Of a DNA stretch of 64,000 nt, positions 41,801 to 48,996 are shown in pieces. The stretch is from the NCBI RefSeq assembly GCF_903819335.1, contig NZ_CAIJDE010000040.1:1-64000 (forward strand). The letters are read 5' to 3'. Each line of letters opens with the position of its first letter. The stretch's first letter is position 1. The DNA comes from Flavobacterium panici. Its GTDB lineage: Bacteria > Bacteroidota > Bacteroidia > Flavobacteriales > Flavobacteriaceae. The notes under the pieces were generated by a model that was not told the DNA's origin, searched no databases, and saw only the letters and a program-made list of their open reading frames with translations. The position numbers and the translations under genes are program-made.

Positions 41801-43090
41801 TTTATCATCCTTGAGCCTGGAATCAACATATTCACCGATCAAGAGGGCCTTGTTGGTCAAGATCACATTATGCTTTAGATAGTGGTTGCCTATCAGCTCA
41901 AGATAAAATGGATTTTCCAGAATTTCCTTGTTTTTATAAATGTCAAAATTTCTGTTATTTTGGGCATTCAATCCAAATTTGGATTCAAGAAAATGCAGGC
42001 CAGTCCATAGATTTATTTCATTTAAGTAGTAAACCCCCAAATCGCTGATGTTCTTAATGTATTTTTTGTAAATGTTTGTCCGGCAGCTGATCACCAGCCT
42101 TATATTTTTATTTTCAAACAAAGACCTGTAGTCATTGATGAAAGTTCTGAGTTTGCTGCTGAAGTCGATAATATTCTCTATTTCGTCAACTCCGTCAAAA
42201 ATGATGATCTGCCTTGATATCAATTTAAAGTTTTCGGGAATAAAATCTTCGATTGAAGAAGACATAGTGAAATTTTTTATAGATTTAAAAAAAGGAATAA
42301 TATACAATTCATCCTTTTTGCTCCATAATTCAGCGGCCAGCTGCTTTAGTTCCGAGGTCTTTCCAAAACCCGGATTTCCAAGCAGTATGACCCCAGCGTC
42401 GTTCAGGTAGATTTCAGATAGTATTGTTTTTTGGGCTGTTGTTGGAAGATAATATTCATACTCCCTGTTTTGCTGGGCCCTAACGCTTCTTTTAATATGA
42501 AAAGGATCTTCCTCAATTTTGCCGATATAATTAGTTTTGTCTCTTTCATCTATAATTATTTTATGTAGATTACGATCTGAGAAAATAAACTTATCGAATT
42601 GATTTAATATTTCCTGCCTTTGATTTTTATTTAAGACAGGTGCATCCTGCCGGTAAACTTTTTTATAAATCTCCGGATACAAGGAAAAATATATTTCGAC
42701 ATCGGTTTCCGGACTTAGGACAGCAACTTTGAAGTGTCCATTAGCCAAAGCCTCCATAAAGGGCTTATTTCTGGTGTCTTCAAAAATATTGGTAAAATCC
42801 TTTCTTGGGGAAATTAGTAGAAATAAATCTATATTTTTATGGGTGGAGGCAAGCTGGGGAATTTTTATGAAAGCATCCGTATAATTCAGTTCAGTCGTGT
42901 AGTCCTTGCATTCGCTGTAGATCAGTTTGCTGAAGTATTTATCATCTACAATTTCAATCAGTCCATCGTATCCATCCTGTGAACCGGAAAGCTGTATTCG
43001 TCTTCTCACAACGTCATATGCCAGTTCTTTGAAAATTTTTTCAAGGAACTCAAGAGCCTGTATTTCGAAATCACCTCCTTTTTTTGCCAT
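38831..43090 (-). CDS. nuclease-NACHT (Avs/STAND-like) defence protein
   Basis: A 1419-residue protein with the three-part layout of bacterial STAND immune receptors. An N-terminal PD-(D/E)XK effector (about residues 5-100) has D39/D42 in S-Q-D-G-Y-D-G-L-I-E and E60-C-K62. A NACHT ATPase follows: Walker A G-N-P-G-F-G-K-T-S (238-246), Walker B I-I-I-F-D-G-V-D-E (295-303), sensor segment L-V-I-S-C-R-T-N (332-339). About 1050 residues of helical repeats then form the probable sensor. Avs proteins of this type recognise phage terminase or portal and then cut DNA, killing the infected cell. The exact Avs class cannot be assigned. Confidence 0.8.
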   Translation of the reverse strand: MAKKGGDFEIQALEFLEKIFKELAYDVVRRRIQLSGSQDGYDGLIEIVDDKYFSKLIYSECKDYTTELNYTDAFIKIPQLASTHKNIDLFLLISPRKDFTNIFEDTRNKPFMEALANGHFKVAVLSPETDVEIYFSLYPEIYKKVYRQDAPVLNKNQRQEILNQFDKFIFSDRNLHKIIIDERDKTNYIGKIEEDPFHIKRSVRAQQNREYEYYLPTTAQKTILSEIYLNDAGVILLGNPGFGKTSELKQLAAELWSKKDELYIIPFFKSIKNFTMSSSIEDFIPENFKLISRQIIIFDGVDEIENIIDFSSKLRTFINDYRSLFENKNIRLVISCRTNIYKKYIKNISDLGVYYLNEINLWTGLHFLESKFGLNAQNNRNFDIYKNKEILENPFYLELIGNHYLKHNVILTNKALLIGEYVDSRLKDDKANKFSNDPSFDKDQVLVYTKKIAFTFEAMQKPFLAASEIKKAAQVDEENLAKNPFLEENLADNWSFVLKNIQEYFVARVLSELSFDQIIGLIRIDSQTDKVHPTWHNVVTFLLNFIEDQKIYNALVDWLVDNDYELLFNADSDRIDDQIKFKLLSRLFKKDCIDDYLWINDPGGIASFGQCNLNIDYLLSQAGIISNHRRARMSALKILSNMNIPYQYSEQVKSLAIEIIQLADFSDEHYVHLIQDAMTLCYSMGLTQDTAFFNQIIALLRDQDQREIISSIISFVPVGSTIDNIDYFLEILEKTIGSKKWNSVSRYNSMSSTKERIFALFTKITDGAVLLKIYSFAVERQKNYQFRDSLVKEFLSYAKEYFASNKKYNRQLTKIITNVVIKDPANYYDAELLLEIVRSCEIEDQVFQIVLESIHGNSDSKHFLAEIATKDDFDKILKKYNDGSLDQEFLNQFRNVLSHRDFTMSKELETFIESKTEFIFADKFSQQQLEERNNYYANREQKNFDVLFDHKQIADQILELYHYIGKEDLNFKDIDKFYHRYYGDFELQKKVTENAKRLFYKILSNNYSEGRKLNVSDVQKEVFNSRRVIMLDVLHGLPKEKEATRLKISQEQKQFIKKWCQEMTPAAKGFYSKMISSDDKYHFYYDEDYHLFESIYKFQKYFHFDLDQELLLDMLWFNSHEEKIKTDYLDGVVPAEKIKRRISCNLQNAKLSAENFCNHLKYCRENNISIKELGLDLKSKVYEFLNNGNYHYTGELIENFFAEDLESLQEFLNYKLENNREPVRFLFDRISSLLIKSGREQIVLEFLTHNYSTLIAEDVFSEKEIVRNLIILDHPQAFENFYSIIKSQIQNDVKGEFDFRTQEWLRFTRAEALEMLVKTLYLCVSTKNLEQIFGDHYTPARICFDTIISICKANDESACTKALVLLNAIDSQKLEAQNLDPYYLNKLKNDIHEIFYSHKSKPYKMAEVLKLLDENKYYF

Positions 43091-43113
43091 TAGGGTAAAT
43101 TTTGTATGAAATA

Positions 43114-43121
43114 CAAATATA
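43114..43121 (-). promoter_or_regulatory. -7 promoter box of the NACHT gene
   Basis: TATATTTG on the minus strand lies 23 nt before the ATG at 43090. The rest of the 272-nt gap to the next gene is A/T-rich and shows nothing else. Confidence 0.5.
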
Positions 43122-43362
43122 CTATAAGAAATGACCGAATTAATGTCCTTAAGAAATCCAATTGTATATTGAGTTTATGTTTACTTTTTTACGTTGAAAG
43201 TGTAAGGAGATGTTTTTTTTCGAATGTAAAATTTCATAAATCTAACTTTTTTTATTGCCGTGCAGGAAAGTATTACGAATTTTTAGAGCATATATGGATG
43301 TTCCAGTAAATAAGTTATTAAAGATTTGGCATGTACTTTGAATGGCGCTTTTTTTATGGTAT

Positions 43363-43887
43363 TTACGGTTCCTTGAGTACTTCTTTTCTTAGATCAAATT
43401 TTTCATAACGGCCATCATTCCACTCATATTTTACTCTACTATCGGTCATCAGATCAATTATTTCAATGATTAATTTTATTGCAGGTATAAGATTGTATTT
43501 AGGGTCATACTGGCGGTCTTCTTTTCCGATTTTAAGATGAGCTAGATTCTCATTTCTTCTAGACTGTTTCATATCCCGTATCAATCTGCTGAACTGTTTT
43601 ATTTTCTCTTCAATCTGGGTTTTATTTGGATGTGCTGCTGTTAATTCATTAATCGCTTTTTTGAGTGAGTGTACGCCTTTGGTATCATCATCAAATTTAC
43701 AGATGCGCACCACCAAGTCATTTTCGATGGCTTTCAGGGCAAGCCACCGGTCCACAAATTCAGAACGTGATATATCTTGGAAGTCACTAAATAGGGAAAT
43801 TCTATTATAGGCCAGCTGAAAACGAAGCAGCATTAAAGATTCGCCTTGCAAAGCATCAATATGATGCGATAAGGTAGTTCTTTTCAT
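43363..43887 (-). CDS. AbiU2/HEPN-like protein, third gene of a three-gene operon
   Basis: A 174-residue helical protein. R111-N-E-N-L-A-H117 fits the HEPN RNase motif RX4-6H (one extra residue gives RX5H), and the surrounding D-R-W-L-A-L, L-V-V-R-I-C-K-F-D-D-D and H-L-K-I segments fit the AbiU2-type HEPN family. Such proteins are RNases of abortive infection or toxin-antitoxin systems. It lies 108 nt after the HD protein on the same strand. The active site looks complete, so it may be the toxic effector of the operon. Confidence 0.6.
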   Translation of the reverse strand: MKRTTLSHHIDALQGESLMLLRFQLAYNRISLFSDFQDISRSEFVDRWLALKAIENDLVVRICKFDDDTKGVHSLKKAINELTAAHPNKTQIEEKIKQFSRLIRDMKQSRRNENLAHLKIGKEDRQYDPKYNLIPAIKLIIEIIDLMTDSRVKYEWNDGRYEKFDLRKEVLKEP

Positions 43888-43995
43888 AAATTGTCAAATT
43901 TTGAAGATTAAAAAAGGATAGTGGAAAAATTTCAGTTTTCACTAGATGTTTATTATTTGCAGTTTAAAAATCAAATATTTTATAGGGCATTTCAG

Positions 43996-45009
43996 TTACT
44001 TAAATGTAATTTTAAAGCTATTGTTAAGGTGTCCAATTTCAGTCTTGATGTCTATCCAGTCATTAAAATATTCCAGTCTGCTTACAAGAACCCCAAAATC
44101 GATAAGGCAAGTATCACTTTTTGAGAACTCTATTGATTTGCGTTTAAATGAAAGATTAATGCTTTTTAAAATGACATCTTCAGAAAATCCACGCTTTTTA
44201 AATTCTTTTACAGGTTCAAGGGTGTCTACAATTGCCAGAAGATAAAAAAGAGGAAAATCATTTAATTTTATTTTTTCAAAATTAATGAATTCAGTCAGAT
44301 CATACTTTTGCACTATTTCTGGTTTTTGAATCCAGATATTATGAATTGAGATGGCATCTGCTGCCATTCTGTACTGGTTTTCAAGTTTTATTCCCCAGAA
44401 TAGCCCACCTTCCTGAGCCCGGTGTTTAGCACGTCGTATTTTGACCAGACGGTCATATAGAAGCAGCCCCCCCAGAAGTCCGTGGTCAACAACGCCGAAC
44501 TGCTTTTTCCTAAAAAGGAAATATTTTCCCCTGACCTGCATAAGTTTTCTGCAGCGTTTAAATTTTGCAGCAAAGAGATTATGTGTAATATCAAAATGAG
44601 CAATGAGATCCGGCAGAGTATGGATTTCTGTAAGCTGTTGCTTATCTTCCATCTGGTAGGCGTTATCATGGAATAATGCTGTCAGGAACCAAATGAAAGG
44701 GAAGGTCTGGTAGCCAGGGTCATTTGTGCCGGGTTTGATTCTGGACCTTAAAGAAGTGTTCTCATGAAAAATTATTCCCATCATAAAAACGGAGCAAATA
44801 TGTTCAGGTAGCCTCAAGGTGCTGGGATTTATTCTGCTGTTTTCAAAAATCTCTACTTTCTGTCCCTGAGTAAAGTAGTTACGGATAAAATCCGTGTATG
44901 AGATACTGTCCACAAAAGGCTTTTGTGCGGCAAAGCGGTTATCAATACCATGATAGTAATGCCACTGTTCAATTTTTAAATCTTCAATATGCTGGTAAAT
45001 GGTTTTCAT
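43996..45009 (-). CDS. HD-domain phosphohydrolase-like protein, second gene of the operon
   Basis: A 337-residue protein with all metal ligands of an HD domain in order: H70 in P-E-H-I-C-S-V-F, H114-D115 in A-L-F-H-D-N-A-Y, H176 in V-V-D-H-G-L-L-G, H223 in I-S-I-H-N-I-W, and D262 in A-I-V-D-T-L-E-P. The five positions and their spacing match extended HD phosphohydrolases, which cleave (p)ppGpp, cyclic nucleotides or dNTPs. There is no membrane helix. It starts 32 nt downstream of the membrane protein gene. The substrate is unknown; nucleotide depletion or signal removal is plausible. Confidence 0.7.
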   Translation of the reverse strand: MKTIYQHIEDLKIEQWHYYHGIDNRFAAQKPFVDSISYTDFIRNYFTQGQKVEIFENSRINPSTLRLPEHICSVFMMGIIFHENTSLRSRIKPGTNDPGYQTFPFIWFLTALFHDNAYQMEDKQQLTEIHTLPDLIAHFDITHNLFAAKFKRCRKLMQVRGKYFLFRKKQFGVVDHGLLGGLLLYDRLVKIRRAKHRAQEGGLFWGIKLENQYRMAADAISIHNIWIQKPEIVQKYDLTEFINFEKIKLNDFPLFYLLAIVDTLEPVKEFKKRGFSEDVILKSINLSFKRKSIEFSKSDTCLIDFGVLVSRLEYFNDWIDIKTEIGHLNNSFKITFK

Positions 45010-45041
45010 AGTCTAAAATAAATATTATAATAGGGCTGATC

Positions 45042-45800
45042 TTATTGTTTCAGGTCTTTCTGGTACTCTTTTATAAAGTCGTGGATAAAGGTATTATCAA
45101 AATGAAGGTCATCTCTGATTAGATCTATCAATTTTTCAAACTCCGCATCTATATCTTCAAGCAGTTTCTGCATGCCGTTTGGAAGATCTTGTGTTTTCAC
45201 TGAAAAATGTCTACTCTGGATATTGTATGCTTCATAAACAAGCCCATTGAGCTTATTGAATTTAGTCCTGATTTTAGAGGGAAATAGACCTGCATTTTCC
45301 AGTGCATTTCTTTTCAGGTTTTCAATCAGATTTTCTGAAAGTTTGTTATACACGGTTTGGTAATAATCATATATATCATCTATTAAGGCATCACCTTCAT
45401 GATAGATCTGCTTGACATTGAAGAGATCTGATTTTGATTTCATTAGATTCTTTAATGAGTTTATCTTATCTTGGTACAGATGGCTCTGAATAATCTGCAG
45501 TGAGTTTAAAATAATGGGCTGGTAGGATGATTTTACTTTTGCGATTTCAGCATTATTTTTATCAGTTTCAGTTTTCAGCTTACTAATTTCAGCCTTGATA
45601 GTCTTCCTTGTGATAAATCTGGTTATAAGTACAAGAAGGACTGCAAGAATTAGTGGAAAACCTAAATCTTTTGCAAATGGCTTTTCAAATACTGAGCTCT
45701 TAGGGCTTTCTTGTTGAATAAGCTTTACGGTAATAATTCCTTCGTTTTTTTCGGTTTGCTGTAATTCATTCTTTATTTGTGCAATTCTGTTTTCTTTCAT
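45042..45800 (-). CDS. membrane protein with coiled coil, first gene of the operon
   Basis: A 252-residue protein. One membrane helix (about residues 46-64, L-G-F-P-L-I-L-A-V-L-L-V-L-I) is followed directly by a coiled coil (about 68-95, K-A-E-I-S-K-L-K-T-E-T-D) and a long helical C-terminal domain. A short N-terminal tail precedes the helix, so the large domain is probably cytosolic. No family recognised. As first gene of the operon with HD and HEPN proteins, it may act as anchor or sensor for them. Confidence 0.6.
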   Translation of the reverse strand: MKENRIAQIKNELQQTEKNEGIITVKLIQQESPKSSVFEKPFAKDLGFPLILAVLLVLITRFITRKTIKAEISKLKTETDKNNAEIAKVKSSYQPIILNSLQIIQSHLYQDKINSLKNLMKSKSDLFNVKQIYHEGDALIDDIYDYYQTVYNKLSENLIENLKRNALENAGLFPSKIRTKFNKLNGLVYEAYNIQSRHFSVKTQDLPNGMQKLLEDIDAEFEKLIDLIRDDLHFDNTFIHDFIKEYQKDLKQ

Positions 45801-46211
45801 TGTGTTTTAAATGTTTTATTCTTTATAAAAAAAATATCATTAAAAGTTGTCTCTAATGATACGAAATAATAAAAAAAAATGGAATATTCTTTTATGCACG
45901 TGTTTTTACAGTATTTATACCTGATGTTAAAATGCTTGTTTTTTGCGCCAAATAAAGATAGGACAAATTCTTATTACAGAAATTTCAAGAATAGGGAACA
46001 TTACGATCTTCATGCAGTGAGAAAGAACCTGATGAATTCGAACGTGTAATAAACAGCAGCATTAAAATTGCGTATTTCTACTTGTCAATACATGGTTTGG
46101 AATTTCTATATTTGAGTATTAACAACTTGATTTTCAATTCCTGTCGTAAATTTAACATTAGACTTACATTAGTTCAACTGAAGTGTACTACATTCTTAAT
46201 AATTTTAAGCT
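45801..46211. other. 411-nt divergent intergenic region
   Basis: This gap separates the minus-strand operon from the plus-strand nuclease gene. On the plus strand, TATATTTG (46107-46114) with TTGT at 46082 is a candidate promoter for 46212. A 31-codon open stretch (about 45957-46049, including R-E-H-Y-D-L-H-A-V-R-K-N-L-M) has a coding look but no start and may be a gene remnant. No RNA gene was recognised. Confidence 0.45.
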
Positions 46212-47561
46212 ATGAAACCAGAAAATTATGAAGATCCAGATATCCGTGCTGCATTTGAGTGGCTTATTTCTTATATGTCAGCAGAACATTGGGCCACAAG
46301 AAGAGATCGAATTGAAAAGAGTATAGCAAATGCTTTGAACAGCAGTCCTTTTGAATCGGCAGAGCTATCTGAGATGCATCGCCTGTCCATTGATAATGAT
46401 GTCATTGGCTGGTATCTCTATTTGATGGATATGCTTTTAAATGATATAGCAAAATATGAGCCTGTGCAGGGTTCTAGGGCAGCATCAGTTTTCTTTGCTG
46501 TTGGAAAAGAATTAGAAATAGTAAAAGGAATCAGAGGAATTGAAAATAAGGTCAAGCGTCTTTTGAAAAATGAAAAGGCACAGGCAGATTCTATTTTTTT
46601 TGAAATTCTTACGGCTGTCACCTGGGTTAAAAACGGCTGGAAAGTCAATTTCATCGCTGAAGTCCCTAATGAAAAAAGCCCGGATTTACTAGCCGAAAGA
46701 CAGGGTGAGGAATGGTTTATAGAATGTAAAAGACTAAGCGGATCTGAATACGGTAAAAATGAACGCATCAAATGGCTTAAAATGCTTTCTTATATTAACG
46801 TTGCGCTTTTAACTTTTGACATGGTGCTGGATATTGTGTTTCATGTGGAGCTTAATTCACTGGATGATAGATTTCTGGAAAAGGAACTTAAGGCCAAACT
46901 CCCTTTTATAAAAGAAGAAGGAATAATTTTCTCTAATGAGATCTGGGATGTGTCTGTATCTTTTGTTGATTTTGACGTTATTGATGAGCATCTCGAAAAG
47001 TTTTTTGTAAAGGAATTTTCGCCACAGGTGCAGTATCTAATTGCTGGCAAGAAAGAATTTTCAAGCGGTTTTGCATGTGGGATATTAGGACAGTATGTCC
47101 ATTATGGACAGGGTGCGGCAATTGGCCGTTATATTACCCGAATAGACAAAGCTTATGGTGCCTACTGGCAGTGTGATGCACCCAAAGCAATAGATTCAAA
47201 AGCGAAAGATATCAAAAGACAGCTGAAAAGTGCTGTCGAACAGTTTCCAGATGGAAGAAATGCTGCGATTCATGTCGGAATTGAAACTGTTGACGGTCCG
47301 CAAGTCGAGAAGCTCAGATTTGATAAAATCTTTAAAACAATTGGTGATTTTAATCCCGGAAACAAACATCTGCGAAGAATCTATTGTAATTTTTTTCAGT
47401 CCTATGCACCTCCTGAGATCTGCTGGGTAATTGATGAGACCAGTAATTGGCACTCTGTTGATCTTGATGGAAAAAATTTTCCATTAAAAAGAAAGTTTAT
47501 AATTCTGCCTGAAGAAGCCTCGGACGAAGAATCCCTTCATTGGTTGAGACCACAGCCATAA
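46212..47561 (+). CDS. PD-(D/E)XK nuclease-like protein of the defence island
   Basis: A 449-residue protein. The N-terminal 120 residues are helical, then a nuclease core: E131 in I-F-F-E-I-L-T-A, P157-D158 in K-S-P-D-L-L, and E171-C-K173 in W-F-I-E-C-K-R, the full PD...ExK pattern. The C-terminal 250 residues have no known motif. It is divergent from the membrane/HD/HEPN operon and convergent with the gene ending at 47629. It could be a separate single-gene defence protein or the DNA-cutting partner of the neighbouring operon; gene order does not decide. Confidence 0.65.
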   Translation: MKPENYEDPDIRAAFEWLISYMSAEHWATRRDRIEKSIANALNSSPFESAELSEMHRLSIDNDVIGWYLYLMDMLLNDIAKYEPVQGSRAASVFFAVGKELEIVKGIRGIENKVKRLLKNEKAQADSIFFEILTAVTWVKNGWKVNFIAEVPNEKSPDLLAERQGEEWFIECKRLSGSEYGKNERIKWLKMLSYINVALLTFDMVLDIVFHVELNSLDDRFLEKELKAKLPFIKEEGIIFSNEIWDVSVSFVDFDVIDEHLEKFFVKEFSPQVQYLIAGKKEFSSGFACGILGQYVHYGQGAAIGRYITRIDKAYGAYWQCDAPKAIDSKAKDIKRQLKSAVEQFPDGRNAAIHVGIETVDGPQVEKLRFDKIFKTIGDFNPGNKHLRRIYCNFFQSYAPPEICWVIDETSNWHSVDLDGKNFPLKRKFIILPEEASDEESLHWLRPQP

Positions 47562-47628
47562 ATAATTAAGAAAGAAGTTGTTTCAGGATATTTTTTGAGC
47601 AATTTAATGTGTTATGATCTAGCTGTAA

Positions 47629-48072
47629 TTACTCTTCTTGATGATTGATATCTATGGTATCATTTAAACGTTCCAACAATTTTGGATCGTCATTAGCTGG
47701 TTCAAAATATCTAAATCCTCCGTTTCCGTCATCTACCAGACGAATTGAATCCGGCCATTTTACATCCACGGTTACCTTTTCTTCGATATATTTTTCAATT
47801 TCCGGCTGCAGGATGTCGAAAACTTCCTCCCTCATTTTTTCATATTGTTTTGTAATTTCAGCAGCAGATATTCCAGGCAGACTGCTGATGGAATCTTTCA
47901 TAAATTCCTTTACATGTTCCTGAGCAGCCACGATATGGTCAGTGTAGGGATCATCGGGTTCAAAGAAGCCCATAACTTCCGGATCATGTTCATATTCGAA
48001 ATGGGTTTTTGAATATAGTTCGTCGAGAAAGGACTTCATAAAGTCATCTTTTGTCTTACCGTAATTATCCAT
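47629..48072 (-). CDS. acidic hypothetical protein next to the SRAP gene
   Basis: A 147-residue very acidic protein (many Asp/Glu) with no signal peptide or membrane helix and no motif known to me. It starts 11 nt downstream of the SRAP gene on the same strand, so the two are almost certainly cotranscribed. A DNA-mimic or adaptor role would fit the acidity, but this is a guess. Confidence 0.55.
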   Translation of the reverse strand: MDNYGKTKDDFMKSFLDELYSKTHFEYEHDPEVMGFFEPDDPYTDHIVAAQEHVKEFMKDSISSLPGISAAEITKQYEKMREEVFDILQPEIEKYIEEKVTVDVKWPDSIRLVDDGNGGFRYFEPANDDPKLLERLNDTIDINHQEE

Positions 48073-48083
48073 GATCTTTTCTA

Positions 48084-48707
48084 TTAAGTTTGAAATGCTA
48101 CCAGATTCCCTTCATAGGGATATGCAAATTCTTGAATCTTTACGGACTGGTCCAGCCAAGCCGTTTCATCCTGTTTTTTAAGCATTATAGGCATCCTGTG
48201 CTTGTGGTTGTGCACGAAGTCCATTAACTTATTTGCTTTAGTGGTCACCATGGTATAGGTGTTTCTAATCTCATCCGTTACCGGATCCGTCCATGTAGAG
48301 TACAAGCCTGCAAAGGTGAAGATCTCGTCATCCTGAGAGTTGATCTGGTACTTGTCCTTGCTTTTTCCTTTTTCATCATTCCAGTGCCATTCGTAATAGG
48401 CCGAAGCGATTATAAGGCAGCGGTTATGGGTTATATTATTGAATGACGCTTTCTCGTCAATGGTTTCTATGCGGGCATTGAGCGTGTTTTTTCTGAACTC
48501 AATGTCTTTTGCCCAGGACGGCAGAAGCCCCCAAGTGTAATCCGTTGTGATAAGGTGCGGAGAGGAATTGAGTATTACAGGGATGTTGGGATGGGAGAAT
48601 CCGTTAATGAAATCCGACTGAAGATAGGTCTCCTCATTGTCGAGTTCTGCATTAAAGCGTCTTTTTAGATCTTCTATCGAGGCATTCTGCTGGGTATAAT
48701 AACACAT
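48084..48707 (-). CDS. SRAP (HMCES/YedK) abasic-site protein
   Basis: A 207-residue protein of the SOS-response-associated peptidase family. Cys2 after the initiator Met (M-C-Y-Y-T) is the residue that forms a thiazolidine crosslink with abasic sites in single-stranded DNA. N-A-R-I-E-T supplies Asn and Arg of the DNA site, A-S-A-Y-Y-E-W-H the conserved Glu, and H-N-H-K-H-R-M-P-I the catalytic His. It shields abasic DNA during replication. It sits in front of the DNA polymerase genes of the element, which fits a role in replication of damaged or single-stranded transferred DNA. Confidence 0.9.
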   Translation of the reverse strand: MCYYTQQNASIEDLKRRFNAELDNEETYLQSDFINGFSHPNIPVILNSSPHLITTDYTWGLLPSWAKDIEFRKNTLNARIETIDEKASFNNITHNRCLIIASAYYEWHWNDEKGKSKDKYQINSQDDEIFTFAGLYSTWTDPVTDEIRNTYTMVTTKANKLMDFVHNHKHRMPIMLKKQDETAWLDQSVKIQEFAYPYEGNLVAFQT

Positions 48708-48813
48708 AATTTTCCGTTTTAAGGCTGTTTTAAAATGTCTTATTCTGATACTAATATATCATTAAGGGGGCTTTTATTTTTTTCATTGCGCTTATGTTTG
48801 ACAAAACAATCTT

Positions 48814-48966
48814 ATGGAATTATACCCAATAGACATTAAACGCATCGAAAGGCTTATAAAAGAAAATGAGCATCGAAAAAAGCTGCTTTGGAAAAGAAAC
48901 AGCAGAAAACTGCTGTGCTTCATGCTTATTTTTCTTTCTCTTTTTTTACTTCTCTATCAAATTTAA
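48814..48966 (+). CDS. small membrane protein (50 aa)
   Basis: A 50-residue protein: a charged, Arg/Lys-rich N-terminus (residues 1-30, I-K-R-I-E-R-L-I-K-E-N-E-H) and one C-terminal membrane helix (L-L-C-F-M-L-I-F-L-S-L-F-L-L-L). It is divergent from the SRAP gene and converges on the polymerase gene, 30 nt apart. Function is unknown. The helix and basic flank make it more likely real than chance. Confidence 0.45.
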   Translation: MELYPIDIKRIERLIKENEHRKKLLWKRNSRKLLCFMLIFLSLFLLLYQI

Positions 48967-48996
48967 TTCATTCTTAGGACTTTACATAAAAAAAAA

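Noticed and set aside
38831..43090. Type I or III restriction subunit as an explanation for the 1419-residue protein
   Set aside because: Walker A/B spacing and the N-terminal nuclease plus long repeats fit NACHT/STAND proteins; no helicase motifs or methyltransferase are present.
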